A DNA stretch of 64,000 nt from contig NZ_FOOR01000003.1 in NCBI RefSeq assembly GCF_900113255.1, positions 230,351-294,350 of the forward strand, read 5' to 3'. Under the pieces are notes generated by a model. It worked only from the letters and a program-made list of their open reading frames with translations, did not search any database and had not been told where the DNA came from. Of the stretch, positions 1-12,857 are shown in pieces. How positions within the stretch are numbered: the first letter of the stretch is position 1; each line of letters opens with the position of its first letter. This stretch comes from Novosphingobium sp. CF614 (lineage in GTDB: Bacteria; Pseudomonadota; Alphaproteobacteria; Sphingomonadales; Sphingomonadaceae). Made by a program: the position numbers and the translations under genes.

Positions 1-1323
1 AGCCTGCCAGATCGCGTCGTAGAGGCCCGCGTTGCGGATCTCCTCAAGGTAGATCGCATCGGCCTTGCGCAGGATGTCGCAGCGCTCGCGCGTCACTTCG
101 CCGGGTATGCGGATGGCGAGGCCCGGGCCGGGAAAGGGGTGGCGGCCGACGAAGACGTCGGGCAGGCCCAGTTCGCGGCCCAGTTCGCGCACTTCGTCCT
201 TGAACAGCTCGCGCAACGGTTCCACGAGCTTCATGTTCATGCGTTCAGGCAGCCCGCCGACGTTGTGGTGGCTCTTGATCGTCACCGAGGGCCCGCCGGT
301 GAAGGAGACGGACTCGATCACGTCGGGATAGAGGGTGCCCTGGGCCAGGAATTCGGCGCCGCCGATCTTCTTCGCCTCGTCCTCGAACACGTCGATGAAG
401 GTCTTGCCGATGAATTTCCGCTTGGCTTCCGGATCGGTGACGCCCTCCAGGCCCTTGAGGAACAGGGTGGAGGCGTCCACGTGCACCAGCGGGATGTTGT
501 AATGCCCGCGAAACAGGCTGACGACCTGCTCCGCCTCGCCCATGCGCAGGATGCCGCCATCGACGAATACGCACGTGAGCTGATCGCCCACCGCCTCGTG
601 GATGAGCAAAGCCGCCACCGCCGAATCGACACCGCCCGAAAGGCCGCAGATCACGCGGGCATCCCCTACCTGCGCGCGGATCTCCTCGATCTTGGTCTTG
701 CGGAACTCGGCCATGGTCCAGTCGCCGGACATGCCGCAGACGTGGCGCACGAAGTTTTTGAGCAGCTTGCCCCCGTCGGGCGTATGCACCACCTCCGGGT
801 GGAACTGCATCGCATAGATGCGCCGTTCGTCATTGGCGATCACCGCGAAAGGCGCGCCGGGGCTGGAGGCGACAGGGCGAAACCCGGGGGCGAGCCGCGT
901 GACCCTGTCGCCATGGCTCATCCAGACCTGGTGCTTCTCTCCCACCTTCCAAAGGCCGTCGAACAGGGCGCAGTCATCCTCGATCTCGATGAAGGCGCGG
1001 CCGAACTCGCCCGAATCGCCCAGCAGCACTTCGCCGCCGGTCTGATGCATCAGCGCCTGCTGGCCATAGCAGATGCCCAGCATCGGCCGCCCGCTTTCAA
1101 GAATGACTTCGGGAATGCACGGCCCGTTCTCGTCGAGCACCGAGGCGGGAGAGCCGGAGAGGATGACTCCGGCCGGATCCATGCGCCGGAACGCTTCGGC
1201 GGCGGCATTGAAGGGGGCGATTTCCGAATAGACGCCGGCTTCGCGGACGCGCCTGGCAATGAGCTGCGTCACCTGGCTGCCGAAATCGACGATCAGGACG
1301 GATTCAGAGGTCTGGATGCTCAT
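1..1323 (-). CDS. guaA: GMP synthase (glutamine-hydrolysing), C-terminus cut by window edge
   Basis: Converts XMP, glutamine and ATP to GMP in de novo purine synthesis, in the cytoplasm. The 441 visible residues begin [17 protein letters not shown]. They hold a class I glutamine amidotransferase domain with the nucleophile motif GICYGQQ (Cys85) and the partner motif MQFHPE near residue 175, then an ATP-pyrophosphatase domain with the P-loop [10 protein letters not shown] near residue 225. About 80 C-terminal residues (the dimerisation domain) lie outside the window, judged from the usual length of about 525. The start ATG at 1323 fits the family N-terminus. No partner gene is visible upstream; the next gene starts divergently at 1436. 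Confidence 0.96.
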   Translation of the reverse strand, partial: MSIQTSESVLIVDFGSQVTQLIARRVREAGVYSEIAPFNAAAEAFRRMDPAGVILSGSPASVLDENGPCIPEVILESGRPMLGICYGQQALMHQTGGEVLLGDSGEFGRAFIEIEDDCALFDGLWKVGEKHQVWMSHGDRVTRLAPGFRPVASSPGAPFAVIANDERRIYAMQFHPEVVHTPDGGKLLKNFVRHVCGMSGDWTMAEFRKTKIEEIRAQVGDARVICGLSGGVDSAVAALLIHEAVGDQLTCVFVDGGILRMGEAEQVVSLFRGHYNIPLVHVDASTLFLKGLEGVTDPEAKRKFIGKTFIDVFEDEAKKIGGAEFLAQGTLYPDVIESVSFTGGPSVTIKSHHNVGGLPERMNMKLVEPLRELFKDEVRELGRELGLPDVFVGRHPFPGPGLAIRIPGEVTRERCDILRKADAIYLEEIRNAGLYDAIWQA

Positions 1324-1435
1324 GGTCCGCCGATAAGCAGTAGGATCGGCCAGGGCAAGTCGCCAGCCGGCGAATGGCGATTGATTTTCCCCGTCCCGCA
1401 GCTACCCACGAAGCGGCAAGGGGAGAAAGCACGGA

Positions 1436-2671
1436 ATGACGCATCGCCCATCGATCGGGTTGGTATTCACGATCGTGCTCATCGACATGCTCGGCTTCGG
1501 CATCGTCATTCCGGTCCTGCCGCAGCTCATCATGCATCTGGGGCATCTTCCGATCGACAGCGCGGCGGTCTACGCTGGTTGGCTCGGCGCCGGCTATGCA
1601 TCGATGCAGTTCATTTTCGCGCCGATCATCGGCAGTTTGTCGGATCGCTTCGGGCGCCGTCCGGTCCTGCTCGCGGCGCTGCTCGGCTTCGGGATCGATT
1701 ATGCGGTGATGGGTTTTGCCCCGACGCTCGGATGGCTGGTCGTCGGGCGTATTGCCGCGGGAATCACCGGCGCGAGCTTTTCGACCGCTTATGCCTATAT
1801 CGCCGACATCACCCCGCCGGAAAAGCGCGCCGCCAGTTTCGGGGTGATGGGAATGGCGTTCGGCTTCGGGTTCATCGTCGGCCCCGCGCTCGGCGGCCTG
1901 TTGGGCACGCTGGGCCCGCGCGTGCCGTTTTTCGCCGCGGCGGGGCTTGCCCTGGTGAACTTCCTGATCGGATCCTTTGTATTGCGCGAGAGCCTGGCCC
2001 CCGAAAATCGCCGGCCGTTCAGCTGGAAACGGGCCAATGCCCTTGGCGCGCTGATGACCTTGCGGGGACAGAGCGCGACCGTGCTGTGGTTCGTCGCCGC
2101 GCTGGGTACGTGGCAGCTGGCCCATATCGTCTATCCTGCGATCTGGGCCTATTTCGCGATTGCCGCCTATGGTTTCGGCCAGCGGGAGGTGGGACTGGCG
2201 CTGGGCATGGTCGGACTGTCGAGCGCGCTGGTGCAGGGCCTGGGGCTGCGGCTCCTCGCGCCGCGTCTCGGCGAGACGCGAGCGGTGGCGATCGGCGTCA
2301 TCGCGGTCTGTGCCTCGGCGATTCTCTACGCGGTCGCGCGGAGCACGCCGATGGTCTACCTCGCGATCTGCGTTGGCGCGCTGCAGGGTTTCATCCAGCC
2401 ATCGATCGCCGCGCTCAACAGCCGCGCCATCGATGCGCGCAGCCAGGGCGAGCTGCAAGGGGCGACGCAAAGCATCGGCAGCATCGCGGCGATCGTCGGA
2501 CCACCGCTTTATTCGGGCGTCTTCGCCAAGTTCAGCGGCCCGGCCGCGATCGTCCACCTTCCGGCCATGCCCTTGCTGGTCGCCGCGGTCTTCGCGCTGG
2601 CGAGCCTGGCATTCTTCCTGGGAGGAACACGCCATCTGAAACGCGGCGGCGTCACCATCGCAGCTTTCTGA
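1436..2671 (+). CDS. MFS drug efflux transporter, TetA/TCR type
   Basis: Predicted 12-helix inner-membrane drug:proton antiporter of the DHA1 family, 411 residues, the usual length. The N-terminus (IVLIDMLGFGIVIPVLPQL) and the loop motif GSLSDRFGRRPVLL between helices 2 and 3 are typical of TetA-class tetracycline pumps. GRIAAGITGA in helix 4 and a motif-C-like GFIVGPALGGLLG in helix 5 indicate an exporter. A purine-rich ribosome binding site (ggggagaaag) lies just before the ATG. No TetR-type regulator is adjacent; guaA lies divergently upstream. The substrate cannot be read from sequence, and chromosomal relatives of TetA often do not confer tetracycline resistance, so no tet name is given. 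Confidence 0.88.
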   Translation: MTHRPSIGLVFTIVLIDMLGFGIVIPVLPQLIMHLGHLPIDSAAVYAGWLGAGYASMQFIFAPIIGSLSDRFGRRPVLLAALLGFGIDYAVMGFAPTLGWLVVGRIAAGITGASFSTAYAYIADITPPEKRAASFGVMGMAFGFGFIVGPALGGLLGTLGPRVPFFAAAGLALVNFLIGSFVLRESLAPENRRPFSWKRANALGALMTLRGQSATVLWFVAALGTWQLAHIVYPAIWAYFAIAAYGFGQREVGLALGMVGLSSALVQGLGLRLLAPRLGETRAVAIGVIAVCASAILYAVARSTPMVYLAICVGALQGFIQPSIAALNSRAIDARSQGELQGATQSIGSIAAIVGPPLYSGVFAKFSGPAAIVHLPAMPLLVAAVFALASLAFFLGGTRHLKRGGVTIAAF

Positions 2672-2751
2672 ACACGGCCGCGAACGCGGTTCGGCCAGAT
2701 CCGATACTCCCATGATTGCAAATAACGCAAGTTATGTTGTTGCTTTTGAGT

Positions 2752-2779
2752 TTGCGAAAATTACTAAGCTTCCTATGTT
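2752..2779 (+). promoter_or_regulatory. Candidate sigma70-like promoter in an AT-rich gap
   Basis: TTGCGA at 2752-2757 and TATGTT at 2774-2779 are separated by 16 bp inside an AT-rich stretch (about 2715-2785) that stands out from the GC-rich surroundings. It lies about 50 bp before the small ORF at 2829. A 5-bp hairpin, GAGGG-AAA-CCCTC, sits in between at 2791-2803. The match to the consensus is moderate, so this is an inference. Confidence 0.35.
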
Positions 2780-2828
2780 GCGTTTGCGAAGAGGGAAACC
2801 CTCCCAATACTATGCAGGAGTGATTGAG

Positions 2829-2909
2829 ATGAGCATCGTCGAAAAGACGTTCAGTCTCGCCGCGGCCCTGGGCGCCAGCGCCCTCGCGTTCGCGCTTACC
2901 CTCGCCTGA
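2829..2909 (+). CDS. Small hydrophobic peptide of 26 residues, function unknown
   Basis: A 26-codon ORF (MSIVEKTFSL then an Ala/Leu-rich segment ending ALTLA) preceded by a good ribosome binding site (aggag at 2816-2820, 8 bp from the ATG). It has its own candidate promoter upstream and a clear intrinsic terminator 36 bp after the stop, which together suggest a short stand-alone transcript. The peptide is a charged N-terminus followed by about 18 hydrophobic residues, so it could be a single-span membrane peptide. I do not recognise a family. The short transcript could instead act as a small RNA. Confidence 0.45.
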   Translation: MSIVEKTFSLAAALGASALAFALTLA

Positions 2910-2937
2910 TTCCAGGCGCCAGGGGGCGAAACCGTAG

Positions 2938-5601
<2,664 letters not shown>

Positions 5602-5611
5602 GGGTGGAAAG

Positions 5612-5628
5612 GAGCCGGCGGACGGCTC
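5612..5628 (+). terminator. Weak hairpin after gyrB
   Basis: GAGCCG / CGGCTC, 6 bp with a 5-nt loop, starts 11 bp after the gyrB stop and has no T-run. The 134-bp gap to the convergent GNAT gene also holds AAGCGC / GCGCTT, a second short hairpin near 5675. Either could act as a terminator; neither is strong. Confidence 0.3.
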
Positions 5629-5735
5629 TCCATCGTTGCGGCGGCCGATGGGGATTGGCTTTCCCCCGAAAAAGCGCGCTGTAGCGCTTCAATCGGCCCT
5701 GTGTTTGGACCGCCTCCAGCTATTCGCAGGGCGCT

Positions 5736-6296
5736 TTATCGTTCTTCCGCGGCGCTTTCCGGCAATCGCTCGAACAGATTGAGCACCGCGCGCTCGTCGT
5801 CTTCGGCCACTTGGCTGTCGTACCACACGAACCCGAGCGCGGCGGCGAGCCGTTCGGACGCGACGTTGCCCGCTTCTATCATGCAGGCGATGCGGCGTTT
5901 CCCCCGGGTCTCATCGAACCAGGGCAGCACCGCGCGCATGACTTCGCCGGCCACACCCCGGCCCCAATGGTCCTGCCGCACGATCCAGCCAGCCTCCGCC
6001 ACATCGTCCATGCCCTTTCCGAAACCGCGCCAGGAATGGAAGACGCCGCAGCTGGCGATGATCTCCGCTTCGCCACGAGGCCGGACGTAGAAGATACCGT
6101 AGCCGTGAAGCGCCCAGCTTCCGGCATTGCGGAGCAGCCGTTCGAACTGCGAGAACGGATCGGCTCTCGCAGGGCCCAGGAAGCGCGTCATATCCTCGCC
6201 TTCGAGCAGGCGGACCAGACCATGGAGATCGTCGGCTGCGGGTTTCCAGAGGTCGAAGCGCGCAGTGGTCAGGAAGGGGGCGTTCGTCATATCCAT
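5736..6296 (-). CDS. GNAT family N-acetyltransferase, RimJ/RimL-like
   Basis: 186-residue acetyl-CoA-dependent acetyltransferase. The opening TTARFDLWKP is the usual beta1 strand of the RimJ/RimL-type GNAT_3 group, and WIVRQDHWGRGVAGEVMRAVL contains the acetyl-CoA pyrophosphate-binding loop (Q/R-x-x-G-x-G/A). The late motif NVASERLAAALGF (N-x-x-S at the start of the last helix) is also typical. The second possible start (ATG 6290) makes an ATGA overlap with the stop of the DUF445 gene upstream, so the two genes are probably cotranscribed and translationally coupled. Substrate unknown: such enzymes modify protein N-termini or small amines. Confidence 0.85.
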   Translation of the reverse strand: MDMTNAPFLTTARFDLWKPAADDLHGLVRLLEGEDMTRFLGPARADPFSQFERLLRNAGSWALHGYGIFYVRPRGEAEIIASCGVFHSWRGFGKGMDDVAEAGWIVRQDHWGRGVAGEVMRAVLPWFDETRGKRRIACMIEAGNVASERLAAALGFVWYDSQVAEDDERAVLNLFERLPESAAEER

Positions 6297-7585
6297 CGCT
6301 CCAGGGCGTGAATGGCCAGGCCGACAAGTCCGCCCACCAGCGTGCCGTTGATGCGGATGAACTGCAGGTCGCGCCCCACCGCGCCTTCGATGCGATCGGA
6401 AACGGTCTTGGCGTCCCAACGCTTCACCGTCTCCGATACCAACCGCACGATCTCCGAGCCGTAGCGCGAGGCAATGCCGACCAGCGTGCGCCGGACGAAG
6501 CGATTGACGAGCACTTGCAGGCGCGGATCCTCGCCAAGCGCACGGCCGAGCTGGCCGATCGATTCGCCCAGGCTTCCGGCCAGTGCCTTGCCGGGATTGC
6601 GCACAGCGCGCAGCAGAGCCTCGCGGGCGCGCTCCCACATGGCATCCAGCCACGCCGTCACGGCCGGGTTCTCCAGCAGTTCGAGCTTGATCCGCTCGAC
6701 CCTGAGGCGCATGGTCGGGTCTTCCCGCAGATCGTCCGCCAGCCTCGCCAGGGCGTCATTGATCTTGCCGCGCAGCGGATGGTCGGGCTGGACGATGATT
6801 TCGGCAAGAAGGCGGTAAGTGCCGTCGAGCACGCCGTTCGCCAGCCGCTCGTCAAGGCCGGTCCAGCGCATGATCGTGTTGGCGCGCTGGTGAATCATCT
6901 CGCGGATCATCGGCTCATTAGCCTCGATCACTTCCCCCAGCTTGCGCAGCAGGCTCTCCAGCACCGGCAGATGGCGCCGGTCGGCGATGGCGTTCGCGAG
7001 CATCTGGCCGAGCAAAGGGGCAAGGTCGATCTTTCCGATCTGGCGTCGCAGCCCGCTCTTGACCATGCCGCCCAGCTGGTCGGGATTGAGCGATTCAAGA
7101 ATGTCGGCGACCAGGCCGGCGGCACCGGCGCGCAGGCGGGACTGCTCGTCACGCCGGGGATCGGCCAGAAAGGCGCCGGCACTGGCGGCAAGATTGAACC
7201 CACGCAGCCGGCGGGCGACGACTTGCGGAGTGAGGAAGTTGTCGCGCAGGAAGTTCGCCATCGAATCGGCGATCCGGTCCTTGTTGACCGGAATGATCGC
7301 CGTATGCGGGATCGGCAGGCCAAGCGGCCGGCGAAACAGCGCGGTCACCGCGAACCAATCGGCAAGGCCGCCGACCATGGCCGCCTCGGTAAAGGCGATG
7401 GCATAGCCAAGCGGCGCTGCCCATTGCGGATCGAGCGGGGCCAGGCGCTTCAGCACAATGAACGCGGCCGCCATCGCCAGCAGCAGGCCCGTGGCGAACA
7501 GGCGCATACGCCGCGTTCGCTCCTGGGCCCGATGCTGGGTCCGATCCTGCGGTATCGCGACCGTGCTGCGCCTGGTTGGCGGCAA
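6287..7585 (-). CDS. DUF445 family membrane-anchored protein (YjiN-like)
   Basis: 432 residues. A hydrophobic segment near the N-terminus (residues about 27-45) and a second around residues 55-75 flank the conserved DUF445 block with GGLADWFAVTALFRRPLGLPIPHTAIIP. The long C-terminal region is helical and amphipathic, and a last hydrophobic segment (GTLVGGLVGLAIHALERWI) ends the protein. The family is widespread; YjiN of E. coli belongs to it and its role is not established. The stop overlaps the start of the GNAT gene by ATGA. The exact start is uncertain because the first 25 residues are Arg/Gln/Thr-rich and may not be translated. Confidence 0.85.
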   Translation of the reverse strand: MPPTRRSTVAIPQDRTQHRAQERTRRMRLFATGLLLAMAAAFIVLKRLAPLDPQWAAPLGYAIAFTEAAMVGGLADWFAVTALFRRPLGLPIPHTAIIPVNKDRIADSMANFLRDNFLTPQVVARRLRGFNLAASAGAFLADPRRDEQSRLRAGAAGLVADILESLNPDQLGGMVKSGLRRQIGKIDLAPLLGQMLANAIADRRHLPVLESLLRKLGEVIEANEPMIREMIHQRANTIMRWTGLDERLANGVLDGTYRLLAEIIVQPDHPLRGKINDALARLADDLREDPTMRLRVERIKLELLENPAVTAWLDAMWERAREALLRAVRNPGKALAGSLGESIGQLGRALGEDPRLQVLVNRFVRRTLVGIASRYGSEIVRLVSETVKRWDAKTVSDRIEGAVGRDLQFIRINGTLVGGLVGLAIHALERWI

Positions 7586-7599
7586 ATTTCCCTCTTCGG

Positions 7600-10500
7600 T
7601 TATTCCGCCGGAACGGCGTCGCCGCCGTGCTTGCCGTGATGGGTTTCATCGGCGTGGTGCGGTTCGAAAGTCAACAGGCCCTTGCGCAGCCGGGGGCCGA
7701 CGCGTTTCTCGAAGCCATCGGCGAGGCTGAAGGCGGCGGGCACGATCAGCAGCGTCAGCAAGGTCGAGAGCAGCAGGCCGCCGATCACCGTCAGGCCCAT
7801 CGGCGCGCGGAAGGCGGCGTCACCCGAAATCGAAATCGCGGTGGGCACCATGCCGGCGGTCATCGCCACCGTCGTCATGACGATGGGCTGGGCGCGCTTA
7901 TGGCCGGCGTCCATGATCGCATCGAGCTTGTGCACGCCCTTGGCCATCTCCTCGATCGCGAAGTCGATCAGCAGGATCGAGTTCTTGGCGACGATGCCCA
8001 GCAACATGAGGATGCCGATGTAGACCGGCATCGAGATCGGTTGCCCCACGACCGTCAAGGCCAGCAGCCCGCCCAGCGGGGCCAGCAGCAGCGAGGCCAT
8101 GTTGACCAGCGGCGAAACGAAGCGCTTGTAGAGCAGCACCAGCACCGCGAAGACCAGGAAGATGCCGCTGATGACCGCGATGATGAAGCTGGTGACCATT
8201 TCCGCCTGCCACTTGTCCTCGCCCACGGGGGCGTTGGACACGCCGGTGGGCAGGTTCTTCATGATCGGCAGGTTCTGGATAGCCTGCAATACCGGGCCCT
8301 TGACCTGGCCCTCGCCAAGATCGGCGCCGACGAAGATACGGCGCGACTGGTTGTAGCGCTGGATCTGCGTGGGACCGGCACCGAAACGGATTTCCGCCAC
8401 CCGCTTGAGCGGCACCGATCCGCCGCTGGCGGTCGGCACCGGCAGGTTCTCGATCGTCGCGAAATCGCGGCGCGAGGCGCGTGCGAGAATCACCCGGATC
8501 GGCACCTGTCGGTCGCGGAGCGAGAACTTGGCGGCGTTCTGGTCGATCTCGCCCAGTGTGGCGATACGGATCGTCTGGCTCAGCGCGGCAGTCGTCACGC
8601 CCAGTTGCGCCGCAAGGTCGAGGCGCGGCACTATGACGAGTTCCGGGCGCTGCAGGTCGGCGGCGATGCGCGGGGCGACCACGCCCGGGATCGTGCGCAT
8701 CTGTTCGGCCAGGGTCTGCGCGGTCTTGTTCAGCAGTTCGCTGTCGCTGCCCGAAAGCATGACCGAGATGTCGCGTCCGCTGCCGAAGCCGCCGGACTGG
8801 GTGGCGAAGCTTACGCGCGCATCGGGGATCTGCTGAAGCTGGGGCGCAAGCCGCCGCTCGAACTCGATGCTGGTGGTCGCGCGTTCCTTGGCCGGCTTGA
8901 GCGACACATAGAGCGTGCCCGCGCCTTCACGGCTCGCCTCCAGGACATGCTCGACTTCGGGCTGCGCCTCGATCAGCGCCGTCACCCGGTCGGCCACCAC
9001 CTCGGTCTGTTCGAGCGTGGTGCCGGGCACCATCTCGATATTGACCTGGCTGGTGTCCTCGTTGGTGTTGGGCTGGAACTGCTGCGGCAGTCCGGCGAGC
9101 AGCGCGAATGTCACGATCAGCGCATAGACGCCTCCGCAGAAAGCGTAGAAGCGATGGTCGTGCATGCGCGCGGTGATACGCTCCGCGAAGTAGCGATACC
9201 ATCGGCCGAACGCGCCCAGCAGCGTCGCCGCCGCGATGGACAGTTTGCCGAGAGCGATAACGGCGACGGGGATGCCGATCGGCGCGAACGTGGCGGCGAG
9301 CACGAAAGCCGCCTTCTTGAGGCCGAGCAACTCCAGGCCTTTCTGCGCGACCGTGAAAATGCCGCTGGCCAGCCACATGCCCGAGCCCAGGATGACCACG
9401 ACCGCCAGCAGGGCACACACGAAGTACCACCAGCGCCTCGGCTGCTTGACGAGCAGCGCCTTGCGCCGGTGCGCCTCGCTGCTGTCCAGCGTCCAGGCCA
9501 GCACCTTCATGTAGAAGTCCATGGCTCTGCCGCCGCCATGCTCGGCGTGGCCATGGGCCTTGAGGAAATAGGCCGCGACCATCGGCGTAATCAGGCGCGC
9601 GACGGCAAGGCTCGTCAGCACCGCGGCGACCACGGTCAGGCCGAAGGCCTTGAAGAACTGGCCCGGAATGCCCGGCATCAGGCCCACCGGCAGGAACACC
9701 GCGACGATCGAGAAGGTGGTGGCGACCACCGCCAGGCCGATCTCGTCGGCGGCGTCGATCGATGCCTGATAGGCGCTCTTGCCCATGCGCATATGGCGCA
9801 CGATGTTCTCGATCTCAACGATCGCATCATCCACCAGCACGCCGGCCACCAGGCTCAGCGCGAGCAGCGAGAGGAAGTTCAGCGTGAAGCCCAGCAGGTC
9901 CATGAACCAGAAGGTCGGGATCGCCGAAAGCGGTATGGCAATCGCGGAAATGAAAGTCGCGCGCCAGTCACGCAGGAAGAGGTAGACGATCACGATCGCC
10001 AGCACCGCGCCTTCCACCAGCGCTTCCATGGAACTGGTGTACTGTCCCTTGGTGTAGTCCACCTGCGAAAACAGCTGGGTGATGTGGATGTTCGGATTGT
10101 CCTTCTGGATCTGGTCCAGCTTTTCGATCGCCGTGTCGTAGACCGCCACGTCCGACGCGCCCAGCGCGCGCTTGAATCCGAAAGTGACGACTTCGCGGCC
10201 GCCTAGCTTGGCGATGCGATACCGCTCGGAATAACCGTCATAGACATGGGCGACGTCCGAGAGCCTGACCTGCCGCCCGTCACCCAGGTTGATCCGGGTC
10301 TGCGACAGCTCGAAGGCGGTATCGGCATTGCCCAGCACGCGAACGGACTGGCGCGAGCCGGCGATCTCGGCCTGGCCGCCGGCGGCATCGGTATTGATCT
10401 GGCGCAGCGCGATGTTGACATCGCGCGCGGTCACGCCCAGCGCCATCATCCGCTCGGGATCGACAACCACGCGAATCTCGCGATCGACGCCGCCATTGCG

Positions 10501-11037
10501 GTCGACCGAGGCCAGACCTTCGATCGAGAGCAGGGACTTTGAAATGGTGTCGTCGATGAACCAGCTGAGCTGCTCGATCGTCATGTCGTCGGCGCGCACG
10601 GCGAAATAGGCCAGGGCTTGGTCCCCGCCGTTTTCGATCTTGGTCACTTGCGGTTCTAGGATGCCATCGGGCAGGTCGCTGCGGATCTGGTCGACGGCGT
10701 TCTTCACCTTGTTGGTGGCGATGTCCGCGTTGGTGCCGACGGAAAAGAACACCAGCGTGGTGGACTGGCCTTCCGAGGCGGTCGACTGGATCTCCTCGAC
10801 GCCGGGCACCGAACGGGCGGCACCTTCGACGATCTGGGTGATCTGGGTTTCGATCTCCCGGGGCGCCGCGCCGGGCTGGCTGACCTCCACGATCACGCCG
10901 GGGAACTCGACGTCCGGCATGTTGTTCACGTCCATCCGGCTGAACGAGACCATGCCGGCGATCATCACGCCGATGAAGAAGACGATCGGGACGATCGGAT
11001 TGCGGATCGACCAGGCGGAGATGTTGCGAAGGCTCAT
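7600..11037 (-). CDS. RND efflux pump inner-membrane permease (HAE1/AcrB type)
   Basis: 1145-residue proton-driven exporter subunit. It has the N-terminal helix ([21 protein letters not shown]), the [23 protein letters not shown] porter motif, the proton-relay pair in [15 protein letters not shown] (helix 4), and a second repeat ending [14 protein letters not shown] and TLIVPAAF. The ATG at 11037 follows the adaptor stop by 10 bp. It is about 100 residues longer than typical AcrB/MexB proteins: an insertion coded around 9190-9450, between helices 6 and 7, carries two extra hydrophobic segments. No outer-membrane channel gene is adjacent, so a TolC-like partner must be encoded elsewhere. Substrates unknown. 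Confidence 0.92.
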   Translation of the reverse strand: MSLRNISAWSIRNPIVPIVFFIGVMIAGMVSFSRMDVNNMPDVEFPGVIVEVSQPGAAPREIETQITQIVEGAARSVPGVEEIQSTASEGQSTTLVFFSVGTNADIATNKVKNAVDQIRSDLPDGILEPQVTKIENGGDQALAYFAVRADDMTIEQLSWFIDDTISKSLLSIEGLASVDRNGGVDREIRVVVDPERMMALGVTARDVNIALRQINTDAAGGQAEIAGSRQSVRVLGNADTAFELSQTRINLGDGRQVRLSDVAHVYDGYSERYRIAKLGGREVVTFGFKRALGASDVAVYDTAIEKLDQIQKDNPNIHITQLFSQVDYTKGQYTSSMEALVEGAVLAIVIVYLFLRDWRATFISAIAIPLSAIPTFWFMDLLGFTLNFLSLLALSLVAGVLVDDAIVEIENIVRHMRMGKSAYQASIDAADEIGLAVVATTFSIVAVFLPVGLMPGIPGQFFKAFGLTVVAAVLTSLAVARLITPMVAAYFLKAHGHAEHGGGRAMDFYMKVLAWTLDSSEAHRRKALLVKQPRRWWYFVCALLAVVVILGSGMWLASGIFTVAQKGLELLGLKKAAFVLAATFAPIGIPVAVIALGKLSIAAATLLGAFGRWYRYFAERITARMHDHRFYAFCGGVYALIVTFALLAGLPQQFQPNTNEDTSQVNIEMVPGTTLEQTEVVADRVTALIEAQPEVEHVLEASREGAGTLYVSLKPAKERATTSIEFERRLAPQLQQIPDARVSFATQSGGFGSGRDISVMLSGSDSELLNKTAQTLAEQMRTIPGVVAPRIAADLQRPELVIVPRLDLAAQLGVTTAALSQTIRIATLGEIDQNAAKFSLRDRQVPIRVILARASRRDFATIENLPVPTASGGSVPLKRVAEIRFGAGPTQIQRYNQSRRIFVGADLGEGQVKGPVLQAIQNLPIMKNLPTGVSNAPVGEDKWQAEMVTSFIIAVISGIFLVFAVLVLLYKRFVSPLVNMASLLLAPLGGLLALTVVGQPISMPVYIGILMLLGIVAKNSILLIDFAIEEMAKGVHKLDAIMDAGHKRAQPIVMTTVAMTAGMVPTAISISGDAAFRAPMGLTVIGGLLLSTLLTLLIVPAAFSLADGFEKRVGPRLRKGLLTFEPHHADETHHGKHGGDAVPAE

Positions 11038-11047
11038 GACCGGACCG

Positions 11048-12247
11048 TCATTTGCCGCCGGCAACAAGCTTGGTCTTGATCTTGTCGCCATCGTTGAGGA
11101 ACCCGCCGGCGCGCAGCACCACCTTCTCGGCCCCGCTGAGGCCCGCGCTCACGGCGATGCCTTCGGCAGTGACCAGCCCGGTCTTGACCGCCCGGCGATG
11201 CACGATGCCCTTGCCGTCGACCACGTAGACGAACGAGCCCTTGTTGTCGCTCTGGATCGCCGATTCCGGCAGCATCGGCGCGACCACGTTGCCGCTGTTG
11301 ATCGTGGCGCTGGCAAAGCCGCCCGGACGCAGCGCCGGATCATAGGACAGCGCGATGCGCGCGGTGCCCTGCCGGCTCGTCGGGTCGATCACCGGCGAAA
11401 TCTGCCAGACCTGCCCGGTGAAACTCCCGCCCGAGCCGACCGGCGTCACCTTGGCCGGGACGCCCACCGCGATGGCGGCAAGATCATCCTCGCTCAACCT
11501 TGCCAGCAGTTCCATCTCGCCGCCCTTGGCCAGCCGGAACAGCACGCCGCTGCCGCCGCTGACGACCTGACCGGGTTCGACGTTGCGTTCGAGTACTAGG
11601 CCGGCTGCGGGCGCGACGATGTTCAGGCGCGCGGCCTGCGCGCGCAACTGGCCCAGCGTGGCGCGCGCCACTTCGACGCGGGCGACCGCCGCGTCGCGCG
11701 TCGCCGTCAGCCGATCCACGTCCGCCTTGGAAATAAAGCCGCGATCGACCAGCTTGAGCGCACGATCGAGATTGGCCTGGGCCAGCCGGGCATCGGCCGC
11801 GGCAACCTCGACCTGTGCCGCCTGGCTCGCCTGCTGTTGAATCTGGACCGAGCGGTCGACCACCGCCAGGACCTGCCCCTGGGCGACCCAATCGCCCGGC
11901 TCGACCTCGACCGAACGGACTTCGCCGCCCTCGCCCACCGATCCGACCGGCATTGCACGCCGGGCCGCCAGGCTTCCCGTCGTGTTGATTTCGCCGGCAA
12001 TGGTGGTCTTGCCGGGAACGACGACAGTGACGACGGGGATCTGGGTATCGGCATCGTTCGCCGCGTCATTGGCGCTGCCGCGATGCAGCAGGAACCAGAT
12101 GCCGACCAACACCGCGACCACGATCACCGCGATGATCCAGAGCCGGCGCCACGAGGCACGATCCTGGTCGAGGTCCCCGGCCAACGGATTGCCCACGGCA
12201 TCGGCCACTTCGTTGTCCCTGACTTCTATCTTGGTGTCGTAGTTCAT
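11048..12247 (-). CDS. RND efflux periplasmic adaptor (HlyD/AcrA family)
   Basis: 399 residues. A cytoplasmic N-terminus of about 35 residues is followed by one membrane helix (LWIIAVIVVAVLVGIWFLL), then the split lipoyl domain (RSVEVEPGDWVAQGQVLAVVD and IVAPAAGLVLERNVEPGQVV), a coiled-coil hairpin rich in Ala/Gln/Arg between them, and beta-barrel and membrane-proximal domains. It bridges the inner-membrane pump to an outer-membrane channel. ATG 12247 is preferred because the helix then follows a short charged leader; an in-frame extension upstream would only add a basic stretch. Cotranscribed with the pump gene 10 bp downstream. Confidence 0.9.
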   Translation of the reverse strand: MNYDTKIEVRDNEVADAVGNPLAGDLDQDRASWRRLWIIAVIVVAVLVGIWFLLHRGSANDAANDADTQIPVVTVVVPGKTTIAGEINTTGSLAARRAMPVGSVGEGGEVRSVEVEPGDWVAQGQVLAVVDRSVQIQQQASQAAQVEVAAADARLAQANLDRALKLVDRGFISKADVDRLTATRDAAVARVEVARATLGQLRAQAARLNIVAPAAGLVLERNVEPGQVVSGGSGVLFRLAKGGEMELLARLSEDDLAAIAVGVPAKVTPVGSGGSFTGQVWQISPVIDPTSRQGTARIALSYDPALRPGGFASATINSGNVVAPMLPESAIQSDNKGSFVYVVDGKGIVHRRAVKTGLVTAEGIAVSAGLSGAEKVVLRAGGFLNDGDKIKTKLVAGGK

Positions 12248-12555
12248 TGAGTCACCGCAATGGCCACGGCCGCCCGATGGACGCCGTGGCCTAGTTCGCC
12301 GTGCAAGGGCCCGATCGTCGATGATGCGGACCGTTCGCACGGCAGAATTTCGCCTCTGCCGCCATATACGCGCAGCCGGAGGGTGGCAATGTGCAGTTGG
12401 CCTGGAGTGAACCGGCATCGACGAACGACTTCGCTGCCATTTCATTGCAGAAACGGCTTGTGGGAACGCCAATTATTACAAAAATAGCGGAAAGACGGCA
12501 GCGAAACCTCGGTCCGTCACCACTTTTCGTGTCGATTTGGTCTTCGGTGGCCGGT
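12248..12555. other. Gene-free gap upstream of the efflux operon
   Basis: 308 bp between the adaptor start and the sciP stop, both on the minus strand. It should hold the efflux promoter and any sciP terminator. An AT-rich patch (about 12469-12486) is the only promoter-like composition. TTCGCTGCC at 12430-12438 and GGCAGCGAA at 12497-12505 form a 9-bp inverted repeat flanking it, which could be an operator or a hairpin. No regulator gene adjoins. Short ORFs here have no family signature. Confidence 0.4.
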
Positions 12556-12855
12556 TCAGTATTTCTGCTGGCGCTCGTAGAGATCGCGGTAGTGTTGGAT
12601 TCGGGTCACACGAAGGCCCTGCATGCCCGAACGATCGACCGCGCGCTGCCAGGAGGCGAATTCCTCGAGCGTCAACTGATAGCGTTCGCAGACTTCGTCG
12701 ATCGTCAGCAGCCCGCCGTTGACGGCGGCCACGACCTCGGCCTTGCGGCGCACCACCCAGCGGCTCGTGTTCGGCGGCGGCAGCGACTCAAGGGTCAGCG
12801 GCTCGCCGAGAGGCCCGATCACCTGCGCAGGACGAATTTTCTGGTTCTCGATCAT
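12556..12855 (-). CDS. sciP: CtrA inhibitor SciP (DUF1153)
   Basis: 99-residue helix-turn-helix protein. In Caulobacter, SciP binds CtrA and blocks activation of CtrA-dependent promoters in early G1. The sequence matches the family along its length: PAQVIGPLGEPLTLESLPPP, then TSRWVVRRKAEVVAAVNGGLL, then the HTH TIDEVCERYQLTLEEFASW, and the C-terminal YRDLYERQ. The ATG lies 2 bp after the stop of a small upstream ORF, with GAGGG as its ribosome binding site within that ORF's end. This gene is a firm alphaproteobacterial marker. Confidence 0.93.
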   Translation of the reverse strand: MIENQKIRPAQVIGPLGEPLTLESLPPPNTSRWVVRRKAEVVAAVNGGLLTIDEVCERYQLTLEEFASWQRAVDRSGMQGLRVTRIQHYRDLYERQQKY

Positions 12856-12857
12856 CT

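Noticed and set aside
1436..2671. Calling the MFS gene a tetracycline-resistance gene
   Set aside because: The motifs show the TCR/DHA1 family only; specificity cannot be read from sequence and there is no TetR beside it.
139..2715. An 858-codon plus-strand ORF spanning guaA and the MFS gene
   Set aside because: It is antisense to guaA and out of frame with the MFS transporter; its sequence has the Arg/Ala/His-rich, motif-free look of a shadow frame in high-GC DNA.
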